A stretch of 64,000 nt of DNA. Origin: Haliclona indistincta. Lineage: Eukaryota; Porifera; Demospongiae; Haplosclerida; Chalinidae. Below are positions 20,766 through 30,020 of this stretch, in pieces. A program made the position numbers and the translations under genes. The notes below the pieces were generated by a model. It had not been told where the DNA came from and searched no databases. It was given only the letters and a program-made list of their open reading frames with translations. Location of the stretch: assembly GCA_964017065.1 (NCBI GenBank), contig OZ024783.1:18699752-18763751 (forward strand), read 5' to 3'. The stretch's first letter is position 1. Each line of letters opens with the position of its first letter.

Positions 20766-21575
20766 TTTGTGTCCTTTTTTCTTTTACAGTGAGTTTCAAA
20801 TTTTTGGTGCAGTTCGAATTCGGCAAGATAATGTATCTCTTTTTTGTTTCCATCATTGGTTTGGTTTGCTTTTCTTGATAATTGCTTTTAACTTGTAGCT
20901 CCTAAATGGTGAAACTAGCTCATGCATTCATGCATGCTGCAGCCTGGATGCACAGCATACGAGCCCCGCCCACTCTGGTTTAGAATTTTCTGTATGGCTG
21001 TGATACTATCTGGCAAGCAGCAGAACGGTGATACTACACGACCTTACTCTGTGGGTTGTTCTTCGAAGACTCCGGACGCCAATATGCGCTCTCCATATGG
21101 CGATACTCTACATGTGTGTTTGGTCACGTGCGTATTACGTAATCACAATAATGGCGTCAAACACTTAGCTGACAACTGTTCGTGATCGTGAGCTCGTCAA
21201 ATGTATATCGTCGTTTCGCTAAAAAGTAAGTTCAAAAGGCACATGCCAGGAGAATTTCACGACTGTTCGTGGGTGTTTTGGTCTTGACACTGCTCGCGTA
21301 AAGGCGCTAGGCGAGTGGAAGAAAGAAGAATAAGAAAACGAAGATGACGAAAGTCGATTTTCACCGTTTCCAGGTTCGTCACTTTAGTAACAATTTCGAG
21401 CAATCTCCTTGCTACTGTAAGATGGGGCAACGCCAGAGAGCAGATCTAAGTGTCTTTGGACGTATAAAATTTATCACCAGGCGAAATATCAGCGTTTGAA
21501 CGCTAATACATTGTATGTAGCCGCCATCTTGTTTTCTCGTTCATCCCTACATAGGGAGACACTACCGTGTCTCCC
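20385..21575 (+). mobile_element. GCCGCCATCTTG-family element, copy 2 (contiguous reference copy)
   Basis: The least disturbed copy in the window: foldback block, interior with AGCCCCGCCCAC at about 20962, CACGTGCGTATTACG at about 21125, and the 3' end GCCGCCATCTTGTTTTCTCG, CCCTACATA, then GGGAGACAC-TACC-GTGTCTCCC and TAAT. It serves as the empty-site reference for the insertion at 5640. No protein is encoded. Confidence 0.75.
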
Positions 21576-21599
21576 TAATACATGCTTAGAGTAATGCAT

Positions 21600-22112
21600 G
21601 CATGATATAAGTAACCTTTAGCATGCTTTTTTTCTGGTGCAAGCAGCCAGCCTTTGGTCTTGAATAGCTCACTAGCCACGGCGCTAGGCTCTCTCAGAAG
21701 AAGAATTAGAAGAAAGAAGATGAACAAACGGGTGACCACGTGAGCTCTGGTTTACCACCTTAGACCTGGTTTCTTTTGCTTCTGAAGGTCTCTTTATAAT
21801 CGCACTAATCGTGCAAAGAGCTTCAGAACGTTAGCGGATTAGCTTGAAACGCCCGTACGGCGAAGATATGGCAGTGCCGTACTTAGTGCCTGCAGGCGAG
21901 ACGCCATCTTTTCATGCCCATAGCAACTGGCCTTATAGTCTTTATTAGTAGACTCATTGTAAGCGCTTACCTCTTAGGATAGCCCCTAGGTAGTTAAAAT
22001 ACCCCTGATGTCGTCAACAGCCAAGATATACGTGAATTATTGCGTTTAGCCTAAGTGTAGCCGCCATCTTGTTTTCCGCCCAACCCTAAATATGCCACGA
22101 CTACAGCGTGGC
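21600..22112 (+). mobile_element. Related GCCGCCATCTTG element with different terminal hairpin
   Basis: Its 3' end at 22060-22112 reads GCCGCCATCTTGTTTTCC, CAACCCTA, then the hairpin ATGCCACG-ACTACAG-CGTGGCAT and AAT. The module before the hairpin is shared with copies 1 and 2, but the hairpin sequence is unrelated. The interior shares AGAAGAA purine runs and GCGCTAGGC. The 5' limit is uncertain. Confidence 0.55.
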
Positions 22113-22353
22113 ATAATATTGTACTTATACACGAGATGCCCAAAGTTGATAGAAGAACTGCCTAGATGATGATCCTGTTTTCTGTTTTCATATTGATGTT
22201 CCATTCAAAATTGATGTTTCATATCTTTTTACAAATTGACAGATAAATTAATCATAACATAATTATTTTGAATAAAAATCCAGTATTATATAATTAAAAC
22301 TTGTACATGTAACGACATAATTTTGCTGATTTAAAATTAACTATTACCTATAG

Positions 22354-22554
22354 CCACAAACTGATTGGGGATCAACGGAGGGAATTTTGACTTACTCAAT
22401 GAATAGATTGGGCAAAAAATATACATACAAGAGCGAACATCTACTAACAGTCAAACAAGTTGAAGATGATATCAAGAAAAAAACAAAAATAACTTTTGAA
22501 ATCAGCGAACTTACGTGCACTGGAACTGGACAAATTATGCCAGCACTTCAAAAG
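22354..22554 (+). CDS. Exon of unidentified gene (exon A)
   Basis: Open frame of exactly 67 codons between TATTACCTATAG (acceptor) and AAAAG|GTAAAG (donor). It reads TDWGSTEGILTYSMNRLG, YKSEHLLTVKQVEDDIKKKT and ISELTCTGTGQIMPALQK. It ends in phase 0 and splices in frame to 23082. The product is not recognised. Coding quality, two splice sites and matching phase support a real exon of a host or transposon gene; the flanks are transposon-rich and no start or stop exon is evident. Confidence 0.45.
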
Positions 22555-23081
22555 GTAAAGATATTTAAACTGAACTTTACTGTTATGCATGTAGTATCAC
22601 TAATTATGATTCAATCACTTTTACTTTCAAACTGAACTATCATTGCTAAAAATTTTGAATGGCTGCTTTGTGGCTTCATTGGGATACCAAGTAAACACAT
22701 TTCACTTGTTTTAATGGTGAAACCAAATTTGGGGCTTCCGTGGTAAAATCAGCTGCTGTGCTGCATCGTGCAGGGCGTGGATACCCAAAAAATTCTGTGG
22801 TACCATCTAACCGCCACAGCTGTGTCTGCATGTGCTATAGCAAAAATTTAGCTTTTAATTGAGCATAAACCAGAGATATTTTCAATAAAAGATTGTAATC
22901 ATGGTTGGACAATTAAACAAATTCACAGATAATTCTCACTGACTCACGACTGAAACTCACTGATATTGTATAGACCTATTCATTGATACCCATCATTGTC
23001 CTTAAAAATATTCACTGATTACTATAGTCATAAAACTTTGATCTCTTCCATGCAAGAAAGTACCTGCATTTTCTTACCCAG

Positions 23082-23268
23082 CTAAAAGCAGCTCATCCCA
23101 AATTGCAAGCTTACAGTGCATCATCATCTTGTCAAAGAAGCAAAGATATGCTCTATCGTCTGAGTAGCATGGGCAAACTGAATGTTTCTCGTGGTTGTAT
23201 CAAAGGCAGCAAAAATGTATTAGATCTTGGGATGGAATCATTTCGTGTTGGCTGTAGACAAAACTCAA
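23082..23268 (+). CDS. Exon of unidentified gene (exon B)
   Basis: It follows a pyrimidine tract and acceptor TTTTCTTACCCAG and ends CTCAA|GTGAGT. In the frame dictated by exon A it reads LKAAHPKLQAYSASSSCQRS, then MLYRLSSMGKLNVSRGC and ESFRVGCRQNSS with no stop. The 527-bp intron before it holds nothing else. The next exon is not found; the region from 23402 is a mobile element, which may have truncated the gene. No family recognised. Confidence 0.45.
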
Positions 23269-24549
23269 GTGAGTAAATCATACAGTATAAAGAGCTGGTA
23301 TTTTTCGGGCGTATAATTATACTGATTTCACGATAATTAAATCGGCAAAATTCGAACATGATTATTAAATTGCAAAACTTAAGTCTTGCTAAACATAATT
23401 ATAATTAAGAAAATTTAGAAGATTTCTGTCGAAATCAAAGGGATGTAGGGTTGTGAAGTCTACCACTGGTCCACAATGTAAACTAACAAGGAACAAGCAT
23501 GGAATGGTAACACGATTGACTTGCTAACAGACCATAGATCCCTACATCAGTGGCTAGTTGCTGTTGACTGCTGACACCTGACGTGCATCAGCTTGTGACA
23601 AAATATTGATCTTATGTACAGCCACTGATGTAGGGATCTAAGGTCTGTTAGCAAGTCAATCGTGTTACCATTCCATGCTTGTTCCTTGTTAGTTTACATT
23701 GTGGACCAGTGGTAGACTTCACAACCCTACATTCTTTTGATTTCGATAGAAATCTTTTTAATTTTCTTGTTTGTGTCCTTTTTTCTTATTCAGTGAAGTG
23801 CAGTTTAATATCATGCACGTTCTGAGCCGTCTTTGTTTCCACCATTGGTTTAGTTTTCCTGTTGTTGATATGCTGTACATATCAGCTCGCCTATACGCAT
23901 GCATGCAATTGCATTCGAGCCCCGCCCACACTTGTTTGTAGACCTATACGGCAGTTGCAATTATCTGACAAGCACAGAATGGTGATCCTACATGGGCTTA
24001 CAGTTCTTCGAAGAGTCCAGACACATATATGTTTTCCGTGATCCATACGGCGCGGCTATACTCAAGACAAGTTAGTGCTCAGTCACGTGCGCTAGCTACT
24101 GCTTGGTCACGTGCGTATGATTTGGTACCTATTCGCCTACTCCCACTTCGCCTACTCCCATTTTGCCTACTTACAGCCCCAAAGGGACGTTTTGCCTACT
24201 AGAAGTAATGCCATAAGTACAGGCAAAAAACGCCCACGCTTTAATTGCAAATGCAAAAAACGTGGTCAAAAAACGCCCACGCTTTAATTGCAAATGCAAA
24301 AAACGTGGTCAAAAAACGCCCACGCTTTGATTGCAAATGCAAAAAAAGGGCTATACATCCCAAAATAACTGGAATGTCTAAAGCAGCATTAAGCTTAGAT
24401 CCTCTAGCTTTTATGCTCGAAAAGTATCTTCAAACTAGTGGGCATGCATTCCTTTAATTAGCATAGTTTGACTGTGATATAGAATAGCCACAATTGTTTG
24501 AACTGACAGTACAATACAGTACACAGTTACACTGACAGTACACAGTTAT

Positions 24550-25499
24550 TCAGAGACTAATGTGGTAAGAAACACCGTGCAAGTATTCCTCGACTGAAAT
24601 ATCGTTTTGGTCGAAACGATCTTTGAGTTCCTTAATCTTCTTATCAGTGACGATAGTTTTAGATGATCTCTTTGGAACTGTTGCTCCTGCACCAAGCTGT
24701 GCGATAAGGATTTCAGTAGCAGTTTGCTCCTTTTTGATCACCTCCACGAACTCGTAAATATTGGGGTGAGCCTTCCCCACAAGAGATTTGAGTCTCTTGT
24801 GCCATCCTTCTACGTGGTTATTGGTTCGATATTCGTCATTGTCGTGAATATTCCACATTGATAAGGGGAAACTTCCTACCAGCCACGTTGATTCGAAGTA
24901 TTCTATACATTCTTCAATACGTGGTAGATGCGATGGAGCAGATGCCTTAATGCCCTGCCAGGCCAATCGCACAAACTTTGTAGGAACAAAAGCCAAGGCA
25001 GCTGTCTTACGCAAAAATTGTTTCGCCTCCTCATCACTCCTGTAAGCTACCTGTAGTCCTATAGTCTGGAAATTCCTCATTAAGGCCTGAGTGAAATGAA
25101 AATAGCAACCCTTAAACTCAGCTAGTGGGAAATTTAGGTCCACAGATTGCTTGATAGCTAGCTCAAAATCGCCGAGAAACTTGCTAGGATCTAAGCTCAG
25201 CCCAAAGGAGACAACCTTTTGTTTAACAAGCTCAAACAGTCTCGAGTACGTCTGCCTTGTTTTGTCCGGGAGAAGAGCGTACACAAGTGGAAACTGCTTG
25301 CCATTCTTGAACCCGTGCAAAGAGAATATCTGGTAGAAGAGAGTAGGGCATGTTCGAAAAGTACCATCCACATATATCGTATCCACTTCACATAGTAGCC
25401 TCAAATTTTCTTTCGTACCAAACACTATCATCTTTTTGTCTCCTTCGCCATCTTCGGCTAAGACAAAGTCTTCACCAGAAGCAGTCTTTGCCCATTGCC
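24550..25499 (-). CDS. MULE transposase, catalytic exon
   Basis: Transposase of the Mutator superfamily, which cuts the element out by a DDE mechanism. The acceptor TTGCATAG lies at 25500, then QWAKTASGEDFVLAEDG and the MULE domain: VDGTFRTCPTLFYQ (Asp-22 counted from the ATG at 25431), FLGDFELAIKQ (Asp-88/Glu-90), GCYFHFTQAL, and a C-terminal NNHVEGWH block. The frame is open to a TAA-side stop at 24550. The true start is in exon 1 (26762-27190): donor GATG|GTAAGA joins in frame to give DGQWA. Length and motif order fit the family. Confidence 0.85.
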
Positions 25500-25616
25500 C
25501 TATGCAAAAATTAACAACAGGTCAAAGTTGTGCAACATAAACAAAATTATGATTAACAATAATTATACACAAACTAAAAACATAAAAGCTAAAAATTTAG
25601 CCCACATTACTAGCAA

Positions 25617-25660
25617 CTAAACCCCAGACCCTAAAAACCTTCGCCTAACTGCGCAACGTA
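25617..25660. repeat. CCCTAAA/CCTTCGCCTAAC module
   Basis: AACCCCAGACCCTAAAAACC then TTCGCCTAACTGCGCAAC, immediately before the 22-bp array in the MULE intron. The same module occurs at 13571, 32450, 51541, 51744 (reverse), 52003 and 56047 (reverse). Confidence 0.8.
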
Positions 25661-25662
25661 CA

Positions 25663-26582
25663 GGGGTAAGCTCTAGTATTAAAAGGGGTAAGCTCTAGTA
25701 TTAACAGGGGTAAGCTCTAGTATTAACAGGGGTAAGCTCTAGTATTAACAGGGGTAAGCTCTAGTATTAACAGGGGTAAGCTCTAGTATTAACAGGGGTA
25801 AGCTCTAGTATTAACAGGGGTAAGCTCTAGTATTAACAGGGGTAAGCTCTAGTATTAACAGGGGTAAGCTCTAGTATTAACAGGGGTAAGCTCTAGTATT
25901 AACAGGGGTAAGCTCTAGTATTAACAGGGGTAAGCTCTAGTATTAACAGGGGTAAGCTCTAGTATTAACAGGGGTAAGCTCTAGTATTAACAGGGGTAAG
26001 CTCTAGTATTAAAAGGGGTAAGCTCTAGTATTAACAGGGGTAAGCTCTAGTATTAACAGGGGTAAGCTCTAGTATTAAAAGGGGTAAGCTCTAGTATTAA
26101 CAGGGGTAAGCTCTGGTATTAACAGGGGTAAGCTCTAGTATTAACAGGGGTAAGCTCTAGTATTAACAGGGGTAAGCTCTAGTATTAACAGGGGTAAGCT
26201 CTAGTATTAACAGGGGTAAGCTCTAGTATTAACAGGGGTAAGCTCTAGTATTAACAGGGGTAAGCTCTAGTATTAAAAGGGGTAAGCTCTAGTATTAACA
26301 GGGGTAAGCTCTAGTATTAACAGGGGTAAGCTCTAGTATTAACAGGGGTAAGCTCTAGTATTAACAGGGGTAAGCTCTAGTATTAACAGGGGTAAGCTCT
26401 AGTATTAACAGGGGTAAGCTCTAGTATTAACAGGGGTAAGCTCTAGTATTAACAGGGGTAAGCTCTAGTATTAAAAGGGGTAAGCTCTAGTATTAACAGG
26501 GGTAAGCTCTAGTATTAACAGGGGTAAGCTCTAGTATTAAAAGGGATAAGCTCTAGTATTAAAAGGAATAAACTCTAGTATT
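25663..26582. repeat. 22-bp minisatellite inside transposase intron, about 42 copies
   Basis: Unit GGGGTAAGCTCTAGTATTAA plus CA (or AA in a few units), highly uniform, degenerating in the last two units. It fills most of the intron between the two transposase exons. Each unit carries GGTAAGC on the plus strand, the opposite strand to the gene. Confidence 0.95.
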
Positions 26583-26761
26583 ACAGAAAAGAAAATAAAA
26601 CGGCTTGAGCGAGTAGTATCGACCACTTAAGCCTTATACTAAGGATCTCTAAGAGGGTCATAAGTTAACACAACCATGCAGGCACAACTAGCTACTAGTA
26701 TAATTCAACCTGTATGTCTTACTACACTAAACAACAATTACAGCTAAAATTATGGTCTTAC

Positions 26762-27190
26762 CATCAAAGTGTACATCATCTCTTGTTTTTGGCAGTGGTG
26801 GAATAAGTGCCCTTCGCTGACGATATAAACTCGTCTTGAGACTTGAAAATGTTGGTAGTTTGGCTGCAATCGTGTCTCGGTCTGCATGAGTGGCAATTGC
26901 TTGTATTTCTTCAGTGTAGACTGCTGAATTGGTTGAGCGGTTGTTCGTACCTTGCCTTTGATTGAATCAACTATTTTATCCACCTCGTTGCTTGCCTCAT
27001 CTGGTGGATGGTTATGGTTATCATTCGTTGAGATAATTTCATCCTTCAAAGTGCACAAGCACCCTGAACAGTTGCGGCTTTTTCCACATCTCCAAAATAT
27101 TCTTTCATCTCTTCCTCTTCGATTGACCACGTAACGATATCCCTCATGAAGTAGTGCTCGGGCACCTCTCTGTGTCTTAACAAACTCCAT
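26762..27190 (-). pseudogene. FLYWCH-finger exon of the MULE transposase (one frame error)
   Basis: Starts MEFVKTQRGARALLHEGYRY at 27190 and continues with a FLYWCH-type zinc finger (IFWRCGKSRNCSGCLCTLKD then NHNHPP), a DNA-binding module common in MULE proteins. Near 26920 a one-base deletion shifts the frame. In the shifted frame the expected linker follows (EEIQAIATHADRDTIAAKL, then ALIPPLPKTRDDVHFD), ending at donor GATG|GTAAGA. Exon 2 continues in phase. The protein is therefore broken in this assembly; a sequencing error is an alternative. Confidence 0.75.
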
Positions 27191-27676
27191 AGCAACTTAG
27201 CAAGCAAATGCTTCAAAACCAAACTTAGCAAGCAAAGAAATGCTTCAAAACCGCTCTACTTTTATACACTCTACTCTAGCATGTGTTTTCACCTAATGTG
27301 TTACTAGGTGTTAATGCTGAGCATGAGCTTTCATACATTTTCACAAAACGTGTTATTGCTTGGTATTCTGTCTCTAAGTATGAGACTGTCTCTGATACAA
27401 TTAATGTGTTGGGATGAAAATTTCTGTAGGCGAAACGTCCCTTTGGGGCAGTAAGTAGGCAAAATGGGAGTAGGCGAAGTGGGAGTAGGCAAACTGGCAC
27501 TATCCCGTGCGTATTGCGCAATGACACTAATGGCGTCTAACACTTAGCTATCAATGGATCACGATCGAGAACTCACGGAATGTATATCGCCGTTTCGCTA
27601 AAAACAAGGTTCAAAAGGGACCTGCCAGGAGAATTTCACGACTGTTCGTACGTGGGTGTTTTAGTCTCGGCACTAG

Positions 27677-27770
27677 TCTCGCGTAGGGTGGTTACTAAAA
27701 CCCGGGACGGGACGGGACTCAGGCGGGATGTCCCGTCCCGTCCCGCATACTAAAATGCGGGACGAAAATA
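27677..27770. repeat. GGGACGGG inverted terminus, left
   Basis: GGTGGTTACTAAAACCCGGG, then GGGACGGGACTCAGGCGGGA, then TGTCCCGTCCCGTCCCG and CATACTAAAATG. It is itself a hairpin and is matched in inverse orientation at 32893-32963, 5.2 kb away. No clear duplication flanks the pair. Confidence 0.75.
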
Positions 27771-28078
27771 AAATCTTTCATTATTACTGTATAGTCTAGC
27801 CTAGTACCTAGTCGCTGTCGTGAAAGGCCTCTATGTTGTAGACATTATTATTTATCTACAGGTACAGTAATGTCTGCACACTGAAATTAATGTTGCATTG
27901 TTGCATTTTATTTCTGGGTAATTATTATTATTGTGAGTTATTTTCCCAATAGCATATTATATTGGAAAAGGTACATGTACTGAAATAAAACCGAAATTGT
28001 ACATGTTGTACAATTGTGTGATGACAAAAATAAAACTGAGCCATGACAAAAGGGGAAAATAATTATAGTCTAGCTACT

Positions 28079-28260
28079 TGCAGTTAGAACAGAACCATTT
28101 TCGTAACAACCTCTGAGGATTTCCAATACATTTAAAATGGTACCACTCTTTGCATCGACTGCATTCCACCATCTCCTCATCATAAGAGTCTGGTAGCAAG
28201 CATGGACAAAAGATAGGTATGGAGTACTTTGTGGTGCTCATCTTGATGTTATTATTCGCC
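28079..28260 (-). pseudogene. PHD-like finger at the end of transposon ORF
   Basis: The minus strand reads CPCLLPDSYDEEMVECSRC, then KEWYHFKCIGNPQRLLRKW and FCSNCK followed by a stop at 28079. The Cys/His spacing (C-x-C, C-x2-C, H-x2-C, C-x2-C) fits a PHD-type finger. It follows an Ulp1-like protease block in the same relic. Linking stops show decay. Confidence 0.6.
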
Positions 28261-28560
28261 TGTGCTATAATGGGAATGGTGAAAGCTTTTGGTTCTCAAA
28301 GCACTTGAGTAGGTGTTGTCTCATCAGTGACTGATTGAAGTGAATCTTGGTGACATCATCACCCCGAGCCATGTGATACATGAAAGCAATTGCAAACACC
28401 CCACAATCATATCCTTTTTTTCTGCTGTTGCACCGACAGTGATGTTACAGCAAGCTCTTTGTCTTTAACTGCATCACGGTAGATCATTGCCAGCTGTATT
28501 TCAATAGTAGAAGGCAAGTCATCATCTGAATTACTTAGAATAAAATAACAAAAATGTTAT
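28261..28560 (-). pseudogene. Ulp1-like (C48) cysteine protease remnant
   Basis: Minus-strand blocks DLPSTIEIQLAMIYRDAVKD, SLSVQQQK, then after a shift in an A-run (near 28430) GYDCGVFAIAFMYHMARGDD and HFNQSLMRQHLLKCFENQ. The Q...DCG block is the catalytic-Cys segment of Ulp1/SENP-type proteases, which some MULE-like and related transposons carry. The catalytic His/Asp part is not seen upstream, so the domain is partial. Confidence 0.6.
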
Positions 28561-28577
28561 TGACAACTCAAACTAAG

Positions 28578-29290
28578 CTAGTAAATAAGTACTCTGAACA
28601 TATCCTGATGTGTTTCCTTGAACTTTCTCTCATGCAGAAGGAACAATACTGGGATGCAAGGCTTCTCCCGAAAGACAGTGTGTCGGAAGACAAGTGGTGA
28701 TACATAAAAATCACCTAAGAGAAACGTTGTATCGTAAGATAGTAACTGCGGAGTGTCATCTAGCTTAAGCACACGATCAGCTTCATCTAGCAATCCCTAT
28801 TAACGGAAAAGAAATGAAGATAGAATGCTATAGAAATGTTAGATGAATCTTACGGCTGCATGCTCACACAAAGTCTCACATCAATTTGTACTAGCTAAAC
28901 ACATAGTTTGCAAATGCATGCATTCACTTACATGGAGACCTCATACGCAGATGAGATCCGGAAAAGTTGTTATCCTTCTTGTAAAACCGCTGATATCATA
29001 GGCAATTTCGTGGATGTTGTACAGGTCATCACGTGAGAGTCTAAACTGCTGCAATTGTTTGTACAGCATATTTCTCAGCTGCTTCATGTCTTGAGGAATA
29101 GTCATGGGCCGGGTATACTCTCAGGAGGGCAGTCTAGTGATCCCACCTCTTTCTTGTACACGATGTTGGCATGATCAATAGCACTTGCTTTTTCGAACTC
29201 CTTCATCTTGGATGGGAGAGTGCGAACAAATTATGGTTGGATGATTTGGTAGAATTTCGGTGGCAGAAGTCAACAAGCTGCACTTTGATC
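28578..29290 (-). pseudogene. SYDTTF-type transposase relic, copy 2
   Basis: Minus-strand blocks: ASAIDHANIVYKKEVGSLDC, FRLSRDDLYNIHEIAYDISG and RITTFPDLICV, with an in-frame TGA where copy 1 has Cys. An intron-like gap (donor CCAT|GTAAGTG near 28932, acceptor GTTAATAG near 28797) leads to LLDEADRVL, QLLSYDTTFLLGDFYVSPLV and IPVLFLLHERKF. The order matches 19160-20345. The segment from 28577 down to the protease is missing, and stops are present. Class is MULE-related by analogy only. Confidence 0.6.
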
Positions 29291-30020
29291 ACCTAGGAGA
29301 GGGAATTAATGTTAGGAATGTATGACGTCACGTCAATAGCAACAATACATTATAGCAAACAAAATGGCCGCCAAAAACCTGCTCTCTTGCAGAGTGAAGT
29401 CGCGCTTGTCGCTGTATATGCTTCTACAGACGCTAGGTGAGATCTACTTTCATGATTAATGTTTTGGCATTGCAGTCATGAAGTTTTAGAGCTTAACTAC
29501 CAGTAGAACTGGAATTCCTGTCCCTAACGTTTGGCTCGTCGTGAACGGTCAACTTTTGCTCTTTGCCGCCGATGTAGTACTGATCGGGACCAATCCTGCC
29601 GACAACAGATAAGCATTCGATGTGAAAGCATCAATACAGCGATGACAGAGCTTAACTACCAGTAGTCCCTGAGATTCGCTCCCTAACGTGTTTTTCCAAA
29701 TGGTTGCCTGTCTTTCACATTACTGTCACGTGAGTGTCATCTGACAAGAAGCCATATAAAGCACAAGATTCAGTAAGGATAGAGGATCAAAATGATACAT
29801 ACATCATAACTCTAGGACATATGATTCTAGAGTAATCAAGCAAACTGTCAACACACAATTATTCCTTCTCTTCGTGTGGAACACTGTACATCATGGGGCG
29901 CAGTAAATGTGTTCGCGCACGTGAATTCTCGGGAACAGACAAACGCACCACACGGCCAGATACATACATACATACAAACATTCCCCGCGACGTGGGACGC
30001 ACATCACCATCAATGTGGGG
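29291..30020. other. No repeat assigned; weak first-exon candidate
   Basis: Positions 29363-29433 (plus) read AAAATGGCCGCCAAAAACCT onward as MAAKNLLSCRVKSRLSLYML and end CTAG|GTGAGA, so a first exon is conceivable. No downstream exon was found. GAGCTTAACTACCAGTAG occurs twice, at 29489 and 29648. Confidence 0.25.

Larger units (their letters stand above)
24119..27506 (-). mobile_element. MULE (Mutator-like) element, near complete
   Basis: Terminal inverted repeats of about 80 bp at 24119-24200 and 27419-27506. Both contain GCCTACTCCCACTTCGCCTA, CTCCCATTTTGCCTACTTAC and GCCCCAAAGGGACGTTT. The flanks are GTGCGTATG (24111-24119) and GTGCGTATT (27507-27515), an 8-9-bp duplication. Inside, on the minus strand, are a FLYWCH exon and a MULE transposase exon. 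One small frame error in exon 1 is the only clear lesion, so this may be a recently active or still potentially mobilising copy. Confidence 0.8.
23402..27670 (+). mobile_element. GCCGCCATCTTG-family element, copy 3, split by the MULE
   Basis: Foldback block 23402-23780, then interior 23780-24118 (AGCCCCGCCCACA and TCACGTGCGTAT), interrupted at 24119 by the 3.4-kb MULE. It resumes at 27507 (GTGCGTATTGCGCAATGACA) up to AATTTCACGACTGTTCGT and CTCGGCAC at about 27670. Its 3' end is missing, where the GGGACGGG inverted terminus begins. Confidence 0.65.
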
